DNA of 64,000 nt from Mesostigma viride (GCA_009746045.1 RPFO01000165.1:6765036-6829035), one strand, 5' to 3'; positions 1 through 32,179 are shown, numbered from the stretch's first letter. The notes: generated from the sequence alone by a model not told the origin. A program made the numbers and translations.

Positions 1-690
1 TCTCTGGGGCAATGAATCCGTGCTATCTTCTCCTTTGATACGGGATGGTCTCTCTGGGGCAATGAATCCGTGCCATCTTCTCCTTTGATACGGGATCACC
101 TCTCTGGGGCAATGAATCCGTGCCATCTTCTCCTTTGATACGGGATCACCTCTCTGGGGCAATGAATCCGTGCCATCTTCTCCTTTGATACGCGATCACC
201 TCTCTGGGGCAATGAATCCGTGCTATCTTCTCCTTTGATACGGGATCACCTCTCTGGGGCAATGGATCCGTGCCATCTTCTCCTTTGATACGGGATCACC
301 TCTCTGGGGCAATGGATCCGTGCCATCTTCTCCTTTGATACGGGATCACCTCTCTGGGGCAATGAATCCGTGCCATCTTCTCCTTTGATACGGGATCACC
401 TCTCTGGGGCAATGAATCCGTGCTATCTTCTCCTTTGATACGGGATGGTCTCTCTGGGGCAATGAATCCGTGCCATCTTCTCCTTTGATACGGGATCACC
501 TCTCTGGGGCAATGGATCCGTGCCATCTTCTCCTTTGATACGGGATCACCTCTCTGGGGCAATGAATCCGTGCCATCTTCTCCTTTGATACGGAATCACC
601 TCTCTGGGGCAATGAATCCGTGCCATCTTCTCCTTTGATACGGGATCACCTCTCTGGGGCAATGAATCCGTGCCATCTTCTCCTTTGATA
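1..690. repeat. 50-bp tandem minisatellite, about 14 copies
   Basis: A 50-base unit is repeated head to tail from the window edge to about 690 with only a few substitutions per copy (GAATCC/GGATCC, GGGATCACC/GGGATGGTC). A partial copy lies at 771-800. The array runs off the left edge, so its true size is unknown. Reading frames across it are an artefact of the repeat. Confidence 0.95.
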
Positions 691-948
691 CGCGATCGCC
701 TGCACACACTTATTGTAATAAACTTGTTTCTCTGGTAGGAAGGCACTCCCATGGACCTTAGCTTCAGCACCTATCTTCTCCTTTGATAAGGGATCGTCTC
801 TTGGTCATCCACCTGTGTGTTTTGTGGTCTGGGAGTCCCATGTCCACGGCGCTGCCGACTCTCGCAGGATCGTACGGAACTTTCTTGCCAGCTGTCCCAA
901 AGGTTTCCCTCGAACAATGTAGAAGTGTTTCGTGGAATTAATCATGAA
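691..948. other. Unique sequence between two minisatellites, no gene seen
   Basis: No splice-bounded or long coding frame is recognisable here. It contains one partial copy of the preceding 50-bp repeat at about 771-800 and nothing else I can name. Confidence 0.5.
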
Positions 949-1165
949 GTAACGATGATAGTAATGGCATCACCCATGTAATTATAATACTGATACTTTA
1001 CGTAACGATGATAGTAATGGCATCACCCGTGTAATTATTATACTGATACTTTACGTAACGATGATAGTAATGGCATCACCCGTGTAATTATAATACTGAT
1101 ACTTTACGTAACGATGATAGTAATGGCATCACCCGTGTAATTATTATACTGATACTTTACGAGTA
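949..1165. repeat. 53-bp tandem repeat, 4 copies
   Basis: Four nearly identical AT-rich units of 53 bases follow one another. They differ mainly at AATTATAAT versus AATTATTAT, which alternates between copies and suggests that a pair of units was duplicated together. Confidence 0.9.
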
Positions 1166-1584
1166 ATTAAATATTAAGTTGAAAACAGCCTTCCGAAGCC
1201 AGTGTGCTGCATATTGTTCTCCTGCTAACTAAAATTTCTGCTAACCAAGTTTCTGCTAACTAAACTTTCTGCAAACTAAGGCTTCTGGTTCTGACCTGTG
1301 CTACCTTGGGCACCGATATCAATACCTGTATCGCTTCCACCTGGCACCACAACGCCCGCTTCTCAGGTTTGCTGAGGTCGTGAACGAGCGCGTGAGGGAT
1401 TACAGCGACATGTGAGTGTTTCACGTGACCATACCTGATGATGGGATGCGCTATGTTGTGATATATGGGTATATATGACGCCTTCAACCTTGTGATGAGA
1501 AGTGGTGAGTGAGCGCGTGGGCGACTACGGTGACGTGTAAGTGCTGCCACAATCTTATCCGTAAGTCTTGTCCATGACGATGGC

Positions 1585-1662
1585 AGGTCAGAGGCACCAG
1601 CTATGCTGCCATCGTGCTTATTAATTAAATTACGATGGCAGCTTAGCTGGTGCCTCTGACCT
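1585..1662. repeat. Long hairpin-forming inverted repeat (31-bp arms)
   Basis: The arm at 1585-1615 is the reverse complement of the arm at 1632-1662 with one mismatch. The arms are separated by a 16-base AT-rich loop containing TTAATTAA. It could be a very small MITE or fold as an RNA hairpin; the sequence does not show which. Confidence 0.85.
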
Positions 1663-1761
1663 AAGTGATGAACAGGATGAGGCCGAGAATTGCAGGGTCA
1701 AGCACGCCTAGACTCTATGGAGGCAAAATCGCGCTAAGGCATCGTATGTGCAATCGCTTGG

Positions 1762-1893
1762 CTTACCCTATTTACACTCACTGTTCCTATTTGTATTCAC
1801 TGTTCCTATTTACACTCACGGTTCCTATTTGTATTCGCTGTTTCTATTTACACTCACTGTTCCTATTTGTATTCACTGTTCCTGTTTGTATTC
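1762..1893. repeat. 19-bp tandem repeat, about 6-7 copies
   Basis: Units of about 19 bases alternate between two versions, one with TTTGTATTCA and one with TTTACACTCA after CTGTTCCTA. This alternation indicates a higher-order two-unit repeat. Confidence 0.85.
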
Positions 1894-3098
1894 ACTTGTC
1901 CTGCAACAAGGTCACAAGTGCCAGGGTAGGATGATGTGTGCACTTTTACGAACATGATCATTAACTGAGGGTAAACAGGAAAGCCACATTGGTATAGGAT
2001 ACGCGCATGTGCATGTACAGGCTTACTGTCATGCGCTTTATAAACAGGCGAGCCGCACACACCTGTATACCCTCGTGACATGCACTAGCCGCATGCTCTA
2101 GCCTCATGCAAGCCCCCTTGCGACTCACCTCGTTTAGGAAAATCTTACTTGACGTTATCTGTGATTATTTGTGATTGCATTCACACCAACATACTTCCGA
2201 TACGTACCTGCTGCAGGGGCAAAAGCTGCCTGTGGGTTCATCTCCATTATAACTATGCACTGTCCCTTCACTCATGCACTGTGCTCTCCCTCGTGCGCTG
2301 GCCCCCTCCCTCTTGCCTCGTAACATGGGCGGATTCGCTGCCCCTTCCGAAACGATTGAACCCCGCCCCGGACACCAATCGACACCCCCGTTGGCCAAAA
2401 CCCTGGTTCGAAACGGTTTGGCAACACCTCCATACGCACAACCGCTCATGGCCGTTTCACCATTGGAGCAAAAACCTGGAACTCAACAAACCTTTCAAAA
2501 CCGGTGGACACCCACAGCGCGGCCACGGTTGCCTCCAAGGCCATCTCAGTGAGCAAGGCTCTTACGGCCGCACAGGTGGGTGGCAGGGGGGGGGGGGAGG
2601 AGGAAACCCACCCGATTCGGATATGAGTAGAATGGTATCGTCGCCCGGCCAGCCCTCCATTTCTTGCATGATGCTCATACGGATCCTGATGAAGAACATG
2701 CCTGATGCCAAGAGGTATCATGCACGTATCTGCTCCAACATTATCGCAAGCCAACCCCCCGAGAAGCCGTATTCTGACTCTTGATGGAATTCCCCTCCCC
2801 CCCCCCCCCCTTCAAATGTAGATTTCGCACTAGTGTAGGGAGCAAAGAAAATGCCGTGAAAAATGCAGATATCCTTAAACACTGCTGGTAGCATGCACCA
2901 GGCCTTGCCTTATTCCTTGCACCGCGACAGCTTATAGTAGGACATCGTACCTAATTACCATGTTCTTCTTATGGTAGTACTACCATCTTCTACCCTCAAT
3001 ATTTCCCCTTTGTTCTATTCGCTGTTCCTGATGGATCCTTAGGTTCGTTATTCGATGTACCGACATCTGCGTTGGACCCTGAGGTCATAAAGGGCACA
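1894..3098. other. No supported gene; mixed unique sequence
   Basis: Several overlapping frames are open across about 2150-2780, but they lack a recognisable domain and pass through a poly-G run near 2587 and a poly-C run near 2797. An upstream exon of the kinesin-like gene could be hidden here, but I could not place a P-loop or any other N-terminal motor motif. Confidence 0.4.
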
Positions 3099-3420
3099 GT
3101 TATAACTAATAACTATAATACTAGTACTGTCTTCTAACGTTATAACTAATAACTATAACACTAGTACTGTCTTCTAACGTTATAACTAATAACTATAATA
3201 CTAGTACTGTCTTCTAACATTATAACTAATAACTATAATACTAGTACTGTCTTCTAACGTTATAACTAATAACTATAATACTAATACTGTCTACTAACGT
3301 TATAACTAATAACTATAATACTAATACTGTCTACTAACGTTATAACTAATAACTATAATGCTTATACTGTCTCCTAATGGTATAACTAGTAACTGCAGTA
3401 CTAATACTGTCTACTAACAT
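3099..3420. repeat. 40-bp AT-rich tandem repeat, 8 copies
   Basis: The 40-base unit begins GTTATAACTAATAACTATAA and contains a TACTAGTACT-type palindrome. The last copies drift (TACTAATACT, CTCCTAATGG). No coding potential. Confidence 0.93.
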
Positions 3421-5347
3421 TTATCCGTAGCATATGGATTTATTTAGGGATTTCGGTCTACCCCCCCCCCCCCCCCCCGCCCCCTTGTTTGCCAGTTCCA
3501 AAGCCTGCTGTCTCCGTGTGTGGTATCGTTCTTGTGCTGGTTGGCGCACGCCGTTTTCCCGTCTGGGTTATGGTGCTCATGTCGGGTATGCTAGAGTACA
3601 ACGATATGTAGGCTGACGCAAGTGGCACAGTCGGGCCTGCACGATGATGCAGACAGAGTCCTCTGTGGCCTGCCCACTTGTGGCAGTAAGAGAGGCTACT
3701 GTAAGCCAGTTGACAGCGAGCCCCCTCCTTGTTGTGTATAGGGGTCAGAGGTTCCTCTATTGCACCCACGTGCCGCGGTCACGTGCTTGTTCATAATTTA
3801 TTTAATTAATTACCATTACTTATTTAATTAATTAATTCTAGAGTAGCGGCACCTAGGCCCATGCTTTGTTTCTAGTATGCTTGATGCTCGGGCCTGAGGC
3901 TGATGTGTTGTAAATGCAAGGCCTCGATTTGATTATGCGCTCGATCTACCTCGGCAAAATATGAGCGATTGGAATCTTTTTATACTACTATCTTTTATAA
4001 TAAGCAATCTTTAGTATCACATTCGTGCGCTGTGATGCACCTTTCTCTATCTATGAATTGGAGGCGGCTTTTTGAACCCTCTTTTGAGATGCAAACACAG
4101 GCAGCCATCGATTCTCTCGTGATCACTAGGCTCATAAACTCATGCCTAAGTTGTCTACAATCCTCTCCACAACCCGCTCTATGTTTCAATTATTTAACTC
4201 TTTTCCGCTCTTTTGAAATCCTCGTTTGGAACACGAACACAGGCGGCAGGGTGGTCCGCCGAGGGCGCGGTGCCCTCGCCTCTATCTCCTAGGAAGGCCG
4301 CCCTCAAAGGTGGCCCAGGCCCGCATGCAATGGGGTCGACCAGTGCTTCAGGCCTGTCCCCGTTCCACGCGAGCAGCGCTAGCTCGGTGCGTGGGGCGCG
4401 AGAGCACATGATATGGTGGCGATGTTTTCTTACTTGTTGATGACACATATTGCTAACCCTGCTGGAAATGCGCTTATACTTTACCTCCTCTAGATAGTTT
4501 CTTGCACGCGATTCCAACCCTGATCTCAGGCAGTGCTGGCCCGGTGAGTGGCGTGCGATAGGACAAGCAGGTGGACCCATGTTCATAAGCAATGCAAGGG
4601 AATCCCTCTGATAACGAATCCCGGCTGGTTCCCGGCTGGTTCACTTAAGAGTGCTGGGCTGCTGGCTTGTCATGTGTGGAAGCCTCTCCAACTTGACCTG
4701 TCAGTCCTTGATGTACCTCTTTCAACTTGTTGTCATATGCATATGCTACCCCTATGCAGCACTGGCTTGGTGAGTGCCCAGAGGTTGTGCGGTTCTCTTC
4801 CATTCATAGGGTGCCTTGCTGCTTTGATGGTGTTTTACGGTTTGTTCGGGGTTCTTTGAGCGGAGTTTCTTCTATACGAGGGACAGGGAGGTATCTTGCT
4901 GCTTTGATGGTGTTTTACGGTTTGTGATTCTTTTTTAAAGCAATCATTGCAGGTAGTTCCTTCAACTTTCATGCTGACCCTTAACGTGTAAGTTTGGGAC
5001 CGCCATATGGATTTCAGTCCTTACAACTGTTGCTACTGACAGCTCTTTATAATATTCTACTAATGCGGAATATGCTATATTATTTTAGTATTCGGTGGGT
5101 CCACTAGGGTTTATTGCTATGCTGATCACTGCTGCCGTGTATTCAAGAATCAGAGCGTCAACGCTGCCGGGCGTTGCCCCTGCTGCCCTCATCAATTTAG
5201 TGAAGTTTATGTCATCTTTGTGATTGTCTGTCCATTCAAGCATGGTGCGCAGGCCATCCAGTCTGTTGGTGCCTGCTTGGCGCGTCTTCTAATTATGACA
5301 CTGCCGTGGTCGTGGTCACTGTCATCACTCTTGTGTGCGGAGTGCAG
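3421..5347. other. Intergenic or intronic sequence upstream of the first recognised motor exon
   Basis: Contains a poly-C tract (about 3462-3478), TTAATTAA runs near 3800-3836, and a local duplication at 4812-4925 in which a 30-base GC-balanced segment recurs 85 bases later. At about 4200-4440 there is a GC-rich stretch that could hold an exon (an AG precedes GAAGGCCGCC at about 4290), but it matches nothing I recognise. Confidence 0.4.
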
Positions 5348-24761
<19,414 letters not shown>

Positions 24762-26164
24762 TGGCAGCCAGTTGACAAAGTCATCTACGGATGATCCATG
24801 CTGTGATGGCACGTGATGGGAAAGTAATCTAGTAGACGCTGTGTGACTAAACCCCTGCAGAAACTGTGTGTGTGTGGGGGGGAGAAGTTAAAGCGAAGTT
24901 GTGGTGTCGGTGATGAGCCATCATATTGGCGGAGGCTGGAGCGCAGTACTCTCAACCTGATAAGAAAACCGGCATGTGTATGATTAGAGGCCGATATACT
25001 TCCCATGGCTGGGATTGCCCTGCCTGGGTGGCGACAAGATCGCAACATGCAATCTACAGGGGGTTTGCCCCTTTGGTTTTGTACATAGGAAAATGTCGAT
25101 TTTTAAATACCAGCCTTACACACTGTGGTTATCTAAGGCAGTCTCCTGTGGTATCCCTACGGATGGATGAATGATCAGAATATAGGAGAATGAAATGGCA
25201 TGACTACGTCATGCACGACGAAGTGCATACGGTCGGTTTTGGGATTTTACTTATTTGGACTAAGTTTTCCATATAATCACGGGCCAGCTTCACTATTAAG
25301 TACGTGCTGTGTTGTTTGTGGAATCTGTGGCATCAAAGGTACATACAGTACACCGCCAGCTTGAGGTTTAAGGAGCCAAGGTTAAAGACCTTGAGACCCT
25401 AGATTTTGGAATTTCTGGTTTAAGATCGCAGGGCTGGTTTTGGGAAAAAAGATCTTAAAGTAGGCACCACTAGTAGGCAAAGGCTGCTAAGTAGCGGTCA
25501 GTGGTATGCGAGGGGGAGTATGTGCACAGCTGATGTTTGAGATTGTCAGCCCTGGATTTGATTTCAGGTTTAAGATCGCAGCCCTGGATCGGTCGGCCGA
25601 CCCCCTTCTCAAACCTCAAGCTGGCGGTGTACATGATGTGAATTATTAATACGTGGACTTCTCGCGATACGCTAGGCATGGACATGTGATACTCTCGACG
25701 GGGCGGGCTCGTAGTAATGACGGACACCACCCCCATGCAGTCGGTGGGGCCTGCGTGTGTGACCCAGTTGGGCATGCATAGCGATTCGGGCCATGGTGCC
25801 CGCAACCCTGTAACTAGGAACTAGATATCCTTACACCTACATAAATCGAACTTGGTGACCGTACATTGCACAATGAGAGGGTAAGTTCGCAATAATTAGG
25901 TACCGAATCGTGGTACAAAAATAAACCATTTGGGCGTACTCCGGAGATCTCCGGAGATCGAGGTACATATCCCAGATACACCACGCGCGAAGCGCCAAAG
26001 AGAGCGAAGCAAGTGGCTGCTTCAGCGGCCTCCTCTCCGGAGCGCAGCGAAGGAGCACGTTACTATTCCCCTCCGGAGCGCAACAAAGAAGCACGTTACT
26101 ACTAGGCAAAGGGACGGAAAACATTTCAGCACCGACGGATGGATCATTAGCTAGCCACGGGCAA
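24762..26164. other. Intergenic region, no gene seen
   Basis: Downstream of the kinesin-like stop. Short direct repeats such as GGTTTAAGATCGCAG(G/C)CCTGG occur at about 25420 and 25567. Segments at about 25320-25410 and 25555-25640 share AAACCTCAAGCTGGCGGTGT in opposite orientations. No coding frame with recognisable features. Confidence 0.5.
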
Positions 26165-26345
26165 CTAGCCACGGGATATTAATTAATTAATTAATAGACA
26201 CGTGACTGCGTCACGTGAGCATAAGTCCTCAGTGGGAGGGGAACATGGGATGGAATGGATAAATTAATTAATTAATAGACACGTGACTGCGTCACGTGAG
26301 CATAAGTCCTCAGTGGGAGGGGAACATGGGATGGAATGGATGGTA
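26165..26345. repeat. Tandem duplicate of palindromic element next to LINE 3' end
   Basis: An ~81-base segment containing (TTAA)n, the palindrome CACGTGACTGCGTCACGTG and AGTCCTCAGTGGGAGGGG occurs twice. Its reverse complement lies at about 30150-30225, at the 3' end of another LINE copy. The palindrome also occurs at about 60374 beside LINE family B. Confidence 0.85.
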
Positions 26346-28790
26346 TAAGCTATCTAGGTCCTAGTTACAGGGGTGTGGGCACCGCGGCCCGAATCGCTAT
26401 GACTGCCATACTTGGTCACACGCGGAGCCCCCACAGGCTTGGGGGTGGTCTCCTTCATCACTACTTGCCATCTATCCTTGCGTACCATCTGCCTCCATAT
26501 TACAGACAAACCAGGAGGCTGCCCGGGGGTGAGCCCGTCACGTCTAGTGTAGCACATGTCCATGCCGAGTCTATCACGAAAAGTCCACGGGTGGCGGCCC
26601 TGCCGCGCGCGGCCGGGGGCACGCCAGGTGAGGACATAGCGCCCAGGCTGGGCGGGCTTGGTGCCAGCTAGTCTATCTGATGTATCTACCTGATCTGTGC
26701 GGGCCAGGTGCCCGGCTAGGCCCAGGCGCCTGTGCCTAATAATGTGGGAAACATAGGGCAAATCAGCGTACAAATCCTCATTACTAATGTGCAAACCAAA
26801 GGGGATGTTAAGGGCCTTGCGCAGCATCTTGGTGACGGCGCCGTCGAGTCGTTGCTCCAGCTCCTGCATCAGTGTCCACGTCTCGGCGCCGTAGGTCAGG
26901 ATCGTCAGAATGACGACCTTGAAGAGGTCACGCTTGACGATCCGGGGTAGGGCGGGGTTGCTCCACCAGTGGCGGTGGTCATGGAGGTGCGCCCACGCCA
27001 TGCCGATCCGTGTCGTCATGTCGTCCTCGCAGTCGGGAAGCCAACTGCCGAGCAGCTTGAAGCGGCCTGAAGGAGGGTAGTTGACCTCCACATCGTCTAA
27101 GAGGCGGAGTGTGGGTGGGGGCCCTGCCATGCCGAGGGCCAGGGCCTCCGTTTTGGGGCTGATTTCTAGACCAACCGCCCGAGCCTCGAGCGCCAGGCAG
27201 TCCAGCCAAAGTTGGGCAGACTCCGGCTTCTCGATGAGCGTGATGTCGTCGGCATAAATGAGGTCAGCTAGTAAATTCTGCTTGTTAGTCGGCCCCCCTT
27301 CCCCAAGCTCGTTCGTGATCGCTAGGCCAGGGGCACGGCCTGCAATGCTAGCAAAGCGAGCACGTGCCTGGCGCATAACATAATCCACTACAATAATAAA
27401 CAGGTACGGCGACAGGACGCAACCCTGCCAGACGCCGGTCTGCAGTGGGCATGGCGGGGTAATGCCGTGTGAGTGCGCACCGAAGTGGTCGACCCCTCAT
27501 ACAGCGTGCGGATGACGGTAATCAGGGGAGTGGGGACGCGAGCGCGAGCAAGTACAGCCCATAGAGCGTCCCAGAGGACAGAATCAAAAGCCTTGATGAA
27601 GTCGACGAAGATCAGGATTGCGGGAAACTCACCAGGTTGCAGGAGAGCGATTTCCTCGAAGAGGCGACGCGCGACGAAGATGGCCATGACGGTGTTGCGC
27701 CCAGGACGGAAGCCCATTTGACTTTCCCCAAGGTGACAGTCGAGAGCAGAACGAAGGCGGTTGAGGATCATGCGCATGAACAACTTAAGTGCGGCGCTCT
27801 GGATGCATACTCCTCTGTAGTTGGCGGGGTCGTCAGGGGAACCTTTGTTTTTGTACAGCATAATACGGTAGCTGTGCTGCCACTCAGGAATCGGCGGCGC
27901 GTCGGCAAGCAGGATCCGGTTGCAGACGTCAAGCAGGAACCCCGTGAGCGCCGTCAGCTTAATCACCGGGGCTGGGAGCTGGTCAGGTCCAACGGCGGCA
28001 TAGAAGCGGAGTTGCTTGGCGGCGGTGCTCAGCTCGAGCTCGGTGAACGGCGGGAGCTCGTTGGGGTCGGCCAGGGGTTCCGTCAGGGCTGGGTACGTGT
28101 AGTCCTGCTCAGCGGCGGGCGGCGTGGGCGGCGCAGGGACGTCCGCCGGTGCTACTGCCAGGCGTGCGGCCGCCAGAGGGCCAAGCGGCGGAGGCGGCGG
28201 GGGGCGCCGAGCAGCCGGGACTGGGAGGAATACCACTGGTCGAGCTGCTGCTGCGGTGAGCCAGAGAGCGTCCGCGGCGCCGGCTGCGCGCCGCCGGCGG
28301 GCCGTTGGGCGTGACGCAGGCGGGTCCAGGCGTACTTGCCGTGCTGGTCCTTGAGGTGGGCGAAGTACTCGCGGACATGAAGGTCCTCCTGCTCCTTGGT
28401 CGCCTGCCGGATGGCCGAGTGGTAATCGGCTTTGAGGCGGGCGTAGCGGGCGGGGTCGCTGTTGTCGCGCAGGGCTTGCCGGGCCTGGATGACGGCGGGG
28501 AGCCGGTGCAGGCTGGTGAAGCGGGGCGGGCGGCGGGGGGGCAGTAGGGCCCCGGCCGCGGGCAGCTTGTCAGCGAGGTGCCGAAGGGCCGATGCCGGGC
28601 CGGCAGCGAACAGCTGGGCGTGGCTGGCCGGGATGTCCAACGCGTCGACGAACGCCTCTGCGGCGCGCTTGTGGGCGCGTTTTTCAGGGAAGTCCTCCAG
28701 AGCGTCGTCAGATTTCTCGAGCAACTGAAGTTTGCGCAAATCAGGTGGTGCCACGTGCTTACGAAAGGGCGAGGGGAATCGCAGGCGGAT
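26346..28790 (-). pseudogene. LINE family A copy A1: reverse transcriptase region, 5'-truncated and frameshifted
   Basis: Read on the minus strand, the order is a linker (28754 to about 28230, starting APPDLRKLQLLEKSDDALED), then the RT palm and fingers (about 28236 to 27470, with LYKNKGSPDDPANYRG, FRPGRNTV and DFIKAFDSVLW), then the YADD active site (YADDITLIEKPE, about 27255), thumb and C-terminal part ending at 26354. At least two frameshifts (about 28230 and about 27470) interrupt the protein. It is an endonuclease-dependent non-LTR retrotransposon by RT type. The missing 5' half (ORF1 and APE) and the abrupt join to A2 at about 28800 indicate truncation or nested insertion. Confidence 0.9.
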
Positions 28791-28805
28791 GCGTGGAATG
28801 GATGG

Positions 28806-29117
28806 AATGCATGGAATGGATGGTATAAGCTATCTAGGTCCTAGTTACAGGGGTGTGGGCACCGCGGCCCGAATCGCTATGAATGCCATACTTGGTCACA
28901 CGCGGAGCCCCCACAGGCTTGGGGGTGGTCTCCTTCATCACTACTTGCCATCTATCCTTGCGCACCATCTGCCTCCATATTACAGACAAACCAGGAGGCT
29001 GCCCGGGGGTGAGCCCGTCACGTCTAGTGTAGCACATGTCCATGCCGAGTCTATCACGAAAAGTCCACGGGTGGCGGCCCTGCCGCGCGCGGCCGGGGGC
29101 ACGCCAGGTGAGGACAT
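28806..29117 (-). pseudogene. LINE family A copy A2: 3'-terminal fragment
   Basis: Almost identical to 26346-26640, the C-terminal coding end and 3' UTR of A1, including TKYGIHSDSGRGAH and DRLGMDMCYTRRDG. It ends abruptly at about 29117 and is followed by unrelated sequence. A classic 5'-truncated LINE insertion. Confidence 0.9.
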
Positions 29118-29189
29118 ATTCTAAAGCGGGGAGCACGGGATATATTCTAAAGTAATGACGGGAAACTACTGTAGCCACGGGTAACTAGC

Positions 29190-30145
29190 CGACTAACAAG
29201 CAGAATTTACTAGCTGACCTCATTTATGCCGACGACATCACGCTCATCGAGAAGCCGGAGTCTGCCCAACTTTGGCTGGACTGCGCCTGGCGCTCGAGGC
29301 TCGGGCGGTTGGTCTAGAAATCAGCCCCAAAACGGAGGCCCTGGCCCTCGGCATGGCAGGGCCCCCACCCACACTCCGCCTCTTAGACCGATGCCGAGGT
29401 CAACTACCCTCCTTCAGGCCGCTTCAAGCTGCTCGGCAGTTGGCTTCCCGACTGCGAGGACGACATGACGACACGGACCGGCTTGGCGTGGGCGCAGCTC
29501 CATGACCACCGCCGCTGGTGGAGCAACCCCGCCCTACCCCGGATCGTCAAGCGTGACCTCTTCAAGGTCGTCATTCTGACGATCCTGACCTACGGCGCAG
29601 AGACGTGAACACTGACGCAGGAGCTGGAGCAACGACTCGACGGCGCCGTCACCAAGATGCTGCGCAAGGCCCTTAACATCCCCTTTGGTTTGCACATTAG
29701 TAATGAGGATTTGTACGCTGATTTGCCCTATGTTTCCCACATTATTAGGCACAGGCGCCTGGGCCTAGCCGGGCACCTGGCCCGCACAGATCAGGTAGAT
29801 ACCTCAGATAGACTAGCTGGCACCAAGCCCGCTCAGCCTGGGCTGATATGTCCTCACCTGGCGTGCCCCCGGCCGCGCGCGGCAGGGCCGCCACCCGGTG
29901 GACTTTTCGTGATAGACTCGGCATGGACATGTGCTACACTAGACGTGACGGGCTCACCCCCGGGCAGCCTCCTGGTTTGTCTGTAATATGGAGGCAGATG
30001 GTGCGCAAGGATAGATGGCAAGTAGTGATGAAGGAGACCACCCCCAAGCCTGTGGGGGCTCCGCGTGTGACCAAGTATGGCATTCATAGCGATTCGGGCC
30101 GCGGTGCCCACAACCCTGTAACTAGGACCTAGATAGCTTACACCA
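29190..30145 (+). pseudogene. LINE family A copy A3: C-terminal RT fragment in opposite orientation
   Basis: Starts inside the RT at NKQNLLADLIYADDITLIEK and runs to the 3' end. It carries inactivating changes: frameshifts near 29285 and 29390 and a premature TGA at 29606-29608 replacing the Trp of AETWTL. It faces A1/A2 head to head. The 3' end meets the CACGTGAC palindrome element. Confidence 0.9.
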
Positions 30146-30225
30146 TCCATTCCATCCCATGTTCCCCTCCCACTGAGGACTTATGCTCACGTGACGCAGT
30201 CACGTGTCTATTAATTATTAACTAA

Positions 30226-30679
30226 TTAACTACTGTAGCCAGTAGCCACGAGTCACGGGCAAACAGCCACGGGCAAAAAATTTCAGGTTCGGAGGGAAGA
30301 AAGGAATTTCAACGGGCCACTACTCCCACTAGCCAGTAGCCACCAGCTCGGCCACTAGCTAGCACAGGGCCACAGGCGCTGGGCCAGCGGGCACCGGGCC
30401 AGGGACGAAAGGAATTTCAACAGGCCACTACATGTATGTACTCCCACCAGCCACTAGCAACCGGGCCGCGCTAGCCAGTACCGGGCCACGGGCACCGGGC
30501 CACGGGCGACGCGACGGGCCACGGCAGGCCACGGGAATTTAGATTCGGCACAACCGGCAATAGGCGCGCGGTCTCCAATATGTAGTAGAGTCTAAAATAG
30601 TAGGGGGCTTGGCCGGCCCACACCGGGTCTACTTGTACATGTAGTTATAATTAATCCACCCCATTTACCATATTTTCCC
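30226..30679. other. Low-complexity GCCAC/GGGCCA-rich stretch
   Basis: Repeated short words such as AGCCACGGGC, CACCGGGCCA and GGAATTTCAAC occur many times between 30240 and 30540 without a fixed period. No coding frame. Confidence 0.5.
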
Positions 30680-30825
30680 ACATTCTTAGGCAGTGACAGG
30701 CGCCTTGGCCTAGCCCGGGGCACCTGGCCCACACAGATCACTGAGGTATCTAGACACAACCGATAGGCTAGCTGGCACCAAGCCCATGCAGCCCAGGCGT
30801 TTGGTCCTCACATGGCGTGGGAATC
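30680..30825 (+). pseudogene. LINE family A fragment A4, strongly decayed
   Basis: The DNA still aligns to the segment encoding HIIRHRRLGLAGHLARTDQV and TKPAQPG in the other copies, but with many small indels. Older than A1-A3. Confidence 0.7.
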
Positions 30826-30984
30826 CAAAAAGTCACTGGCGCCCAGCATCGGCCCGCGGACCGACCGCCTTTGCATGCTGCTGACAACATTGACGGCTGG
30901 CGGTTTAATTATGGCGGCGGCGACGGCACCGGGCCGGAACGGTGGCGTCGGTCTCCTCTGCTTCAGTGTGAGTTCGTGCGCCGC

Positions 30985-31115
30985 ATGATACGGAAAATAC
31001 GCCGTATTATACGATACGGCGGGCTTTGGTGTACAAACGTACGAAAAATACTCCGTATTTCGTTCTCAAGGCAAATACGCCGCATCATACGTATTTTCGC
31101 GTATCACGGCACCGG
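30985..31115. repeat. TACG-rich palindromic AT-rich element, copy 1
   Basis: Dense in TACG, CGTATT and AATACG words (for example AATACGCCGTATTATACGAT). Related tracts lie at about 32065-32145, 33515-33605 and 35385-35530. Together they suggest a dispersed element or its terminal regions. Confidence 0.55.
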
Positions 31116-31206
31116 AATTAGGCGCCGGACCATTAGTTTTGGCAAAAAGTTTTGGCGTAACTTGCTCACAGCAGCTAGGCAGGTACGCAGCCTACAGTAA
31201 ACCGTA

Positions 31207-32064
31207 CTAGCTCGGGAAGTACGGGCCTACGTACGGTTGGTCCCGCTTGTCATCTCTGCCAGTTAGCGGCTTGGTAAACCATGGGAAAACGAGACCAACT
31301 TGCATAAAAATAATAATTGATGTTCGCGGCCATGGAGGAGCAGAAAAACTGACCGATATGAGAGCAATTGGCTTGACATTTTGAACTGAAATTTTGCAGG
31401 CATGATCCATAAGTCTCACAATTAAAGCTTATATGCTTGGCCAGGCAACGTCTGGATGTGCACAGATATGTAGACCTCGACCTTCTGCTCGGTGCAGCAA
31501 CCTCGTTTGATCAGCGACGAGGTCGGTCGCCGTGCATGTGCTAACTGTTGCTGGGCGGGAAATATGTCCATATACATTTGTAGTACGCGGATAGATGCAT
31601 GTGTCAAGTTATTGCTGACATGTTTGACTAGTGACGAAGGCCGGGAAAGGCTCCCAGCTACGTCCATGAGGTGGGCATGCGGTTGGCTCCAGCAAGGAAG
31701 GTATACGTAACTAATCTGCGGTTTGATCTGGTATGTGCTATCCTGAATTCACGTGTTTATATTGTATACTGTATGAACTTTTGGGGTCGATTTTAAAGAT
31801 ATCGTAGACCTATCAATCAATTTATGATTGTCATAAGGCATTAGTTCAATTAGCAATCTGTATAGCATGCAGTGGATGAGTATCACACTTCATACACCGA
31901 GACAACCAAGTGAGTTTCAAAGGCTGCGTGCATTGGGTTTACGCCACATCAAGATTGAGGCATTACTAGTTAGCGTGTTTGAGAGGCACACCCATGGGAT
32001 AAACACCTTAGAATATGGCGAGAGACTTGCCAGCATGAATAGCGGCTCGAAAATGCCCTTTTTG
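31207..32064. other. No gene recognised
   Basis: AT-balanced unique sequence between two TACG-rich elements. Only short frames are open and none shows a family motif. Confidence 0.45.
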
Positions 32065-32145
32065 AGCTTTTGGCGTATAATACGCGTATGATATGAAATA
32101 CGCAATACGCCGAGGTTTGGCGTATTGCCGTATTGGCCGTACTTA
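32065..32145. repeat. TACG-rich palindromic element, copy 2
   Basis: Contains GCGTATAATACGCGTATGAT and CAATACGCC, related in word content to 30985-31115. Confidence 0.5.
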
Positions 32146-32179
32146 TGAACTCGTACTGCTCTGCTTCCCGCTCGCCGTA

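Noticed and set aside
1-690. Possible CRISPR-like array
   Set aside because: The 50-base units are contiguous with no unique spacers and the DNA is eukaryotic; it is a plain minisatellite.
2149-2784. 211-codon ORF as a candidate gene
   Set aside because: No domain, runs through a poly-G tract, and competing frames are equally open; may at most hide an unplaced exon.
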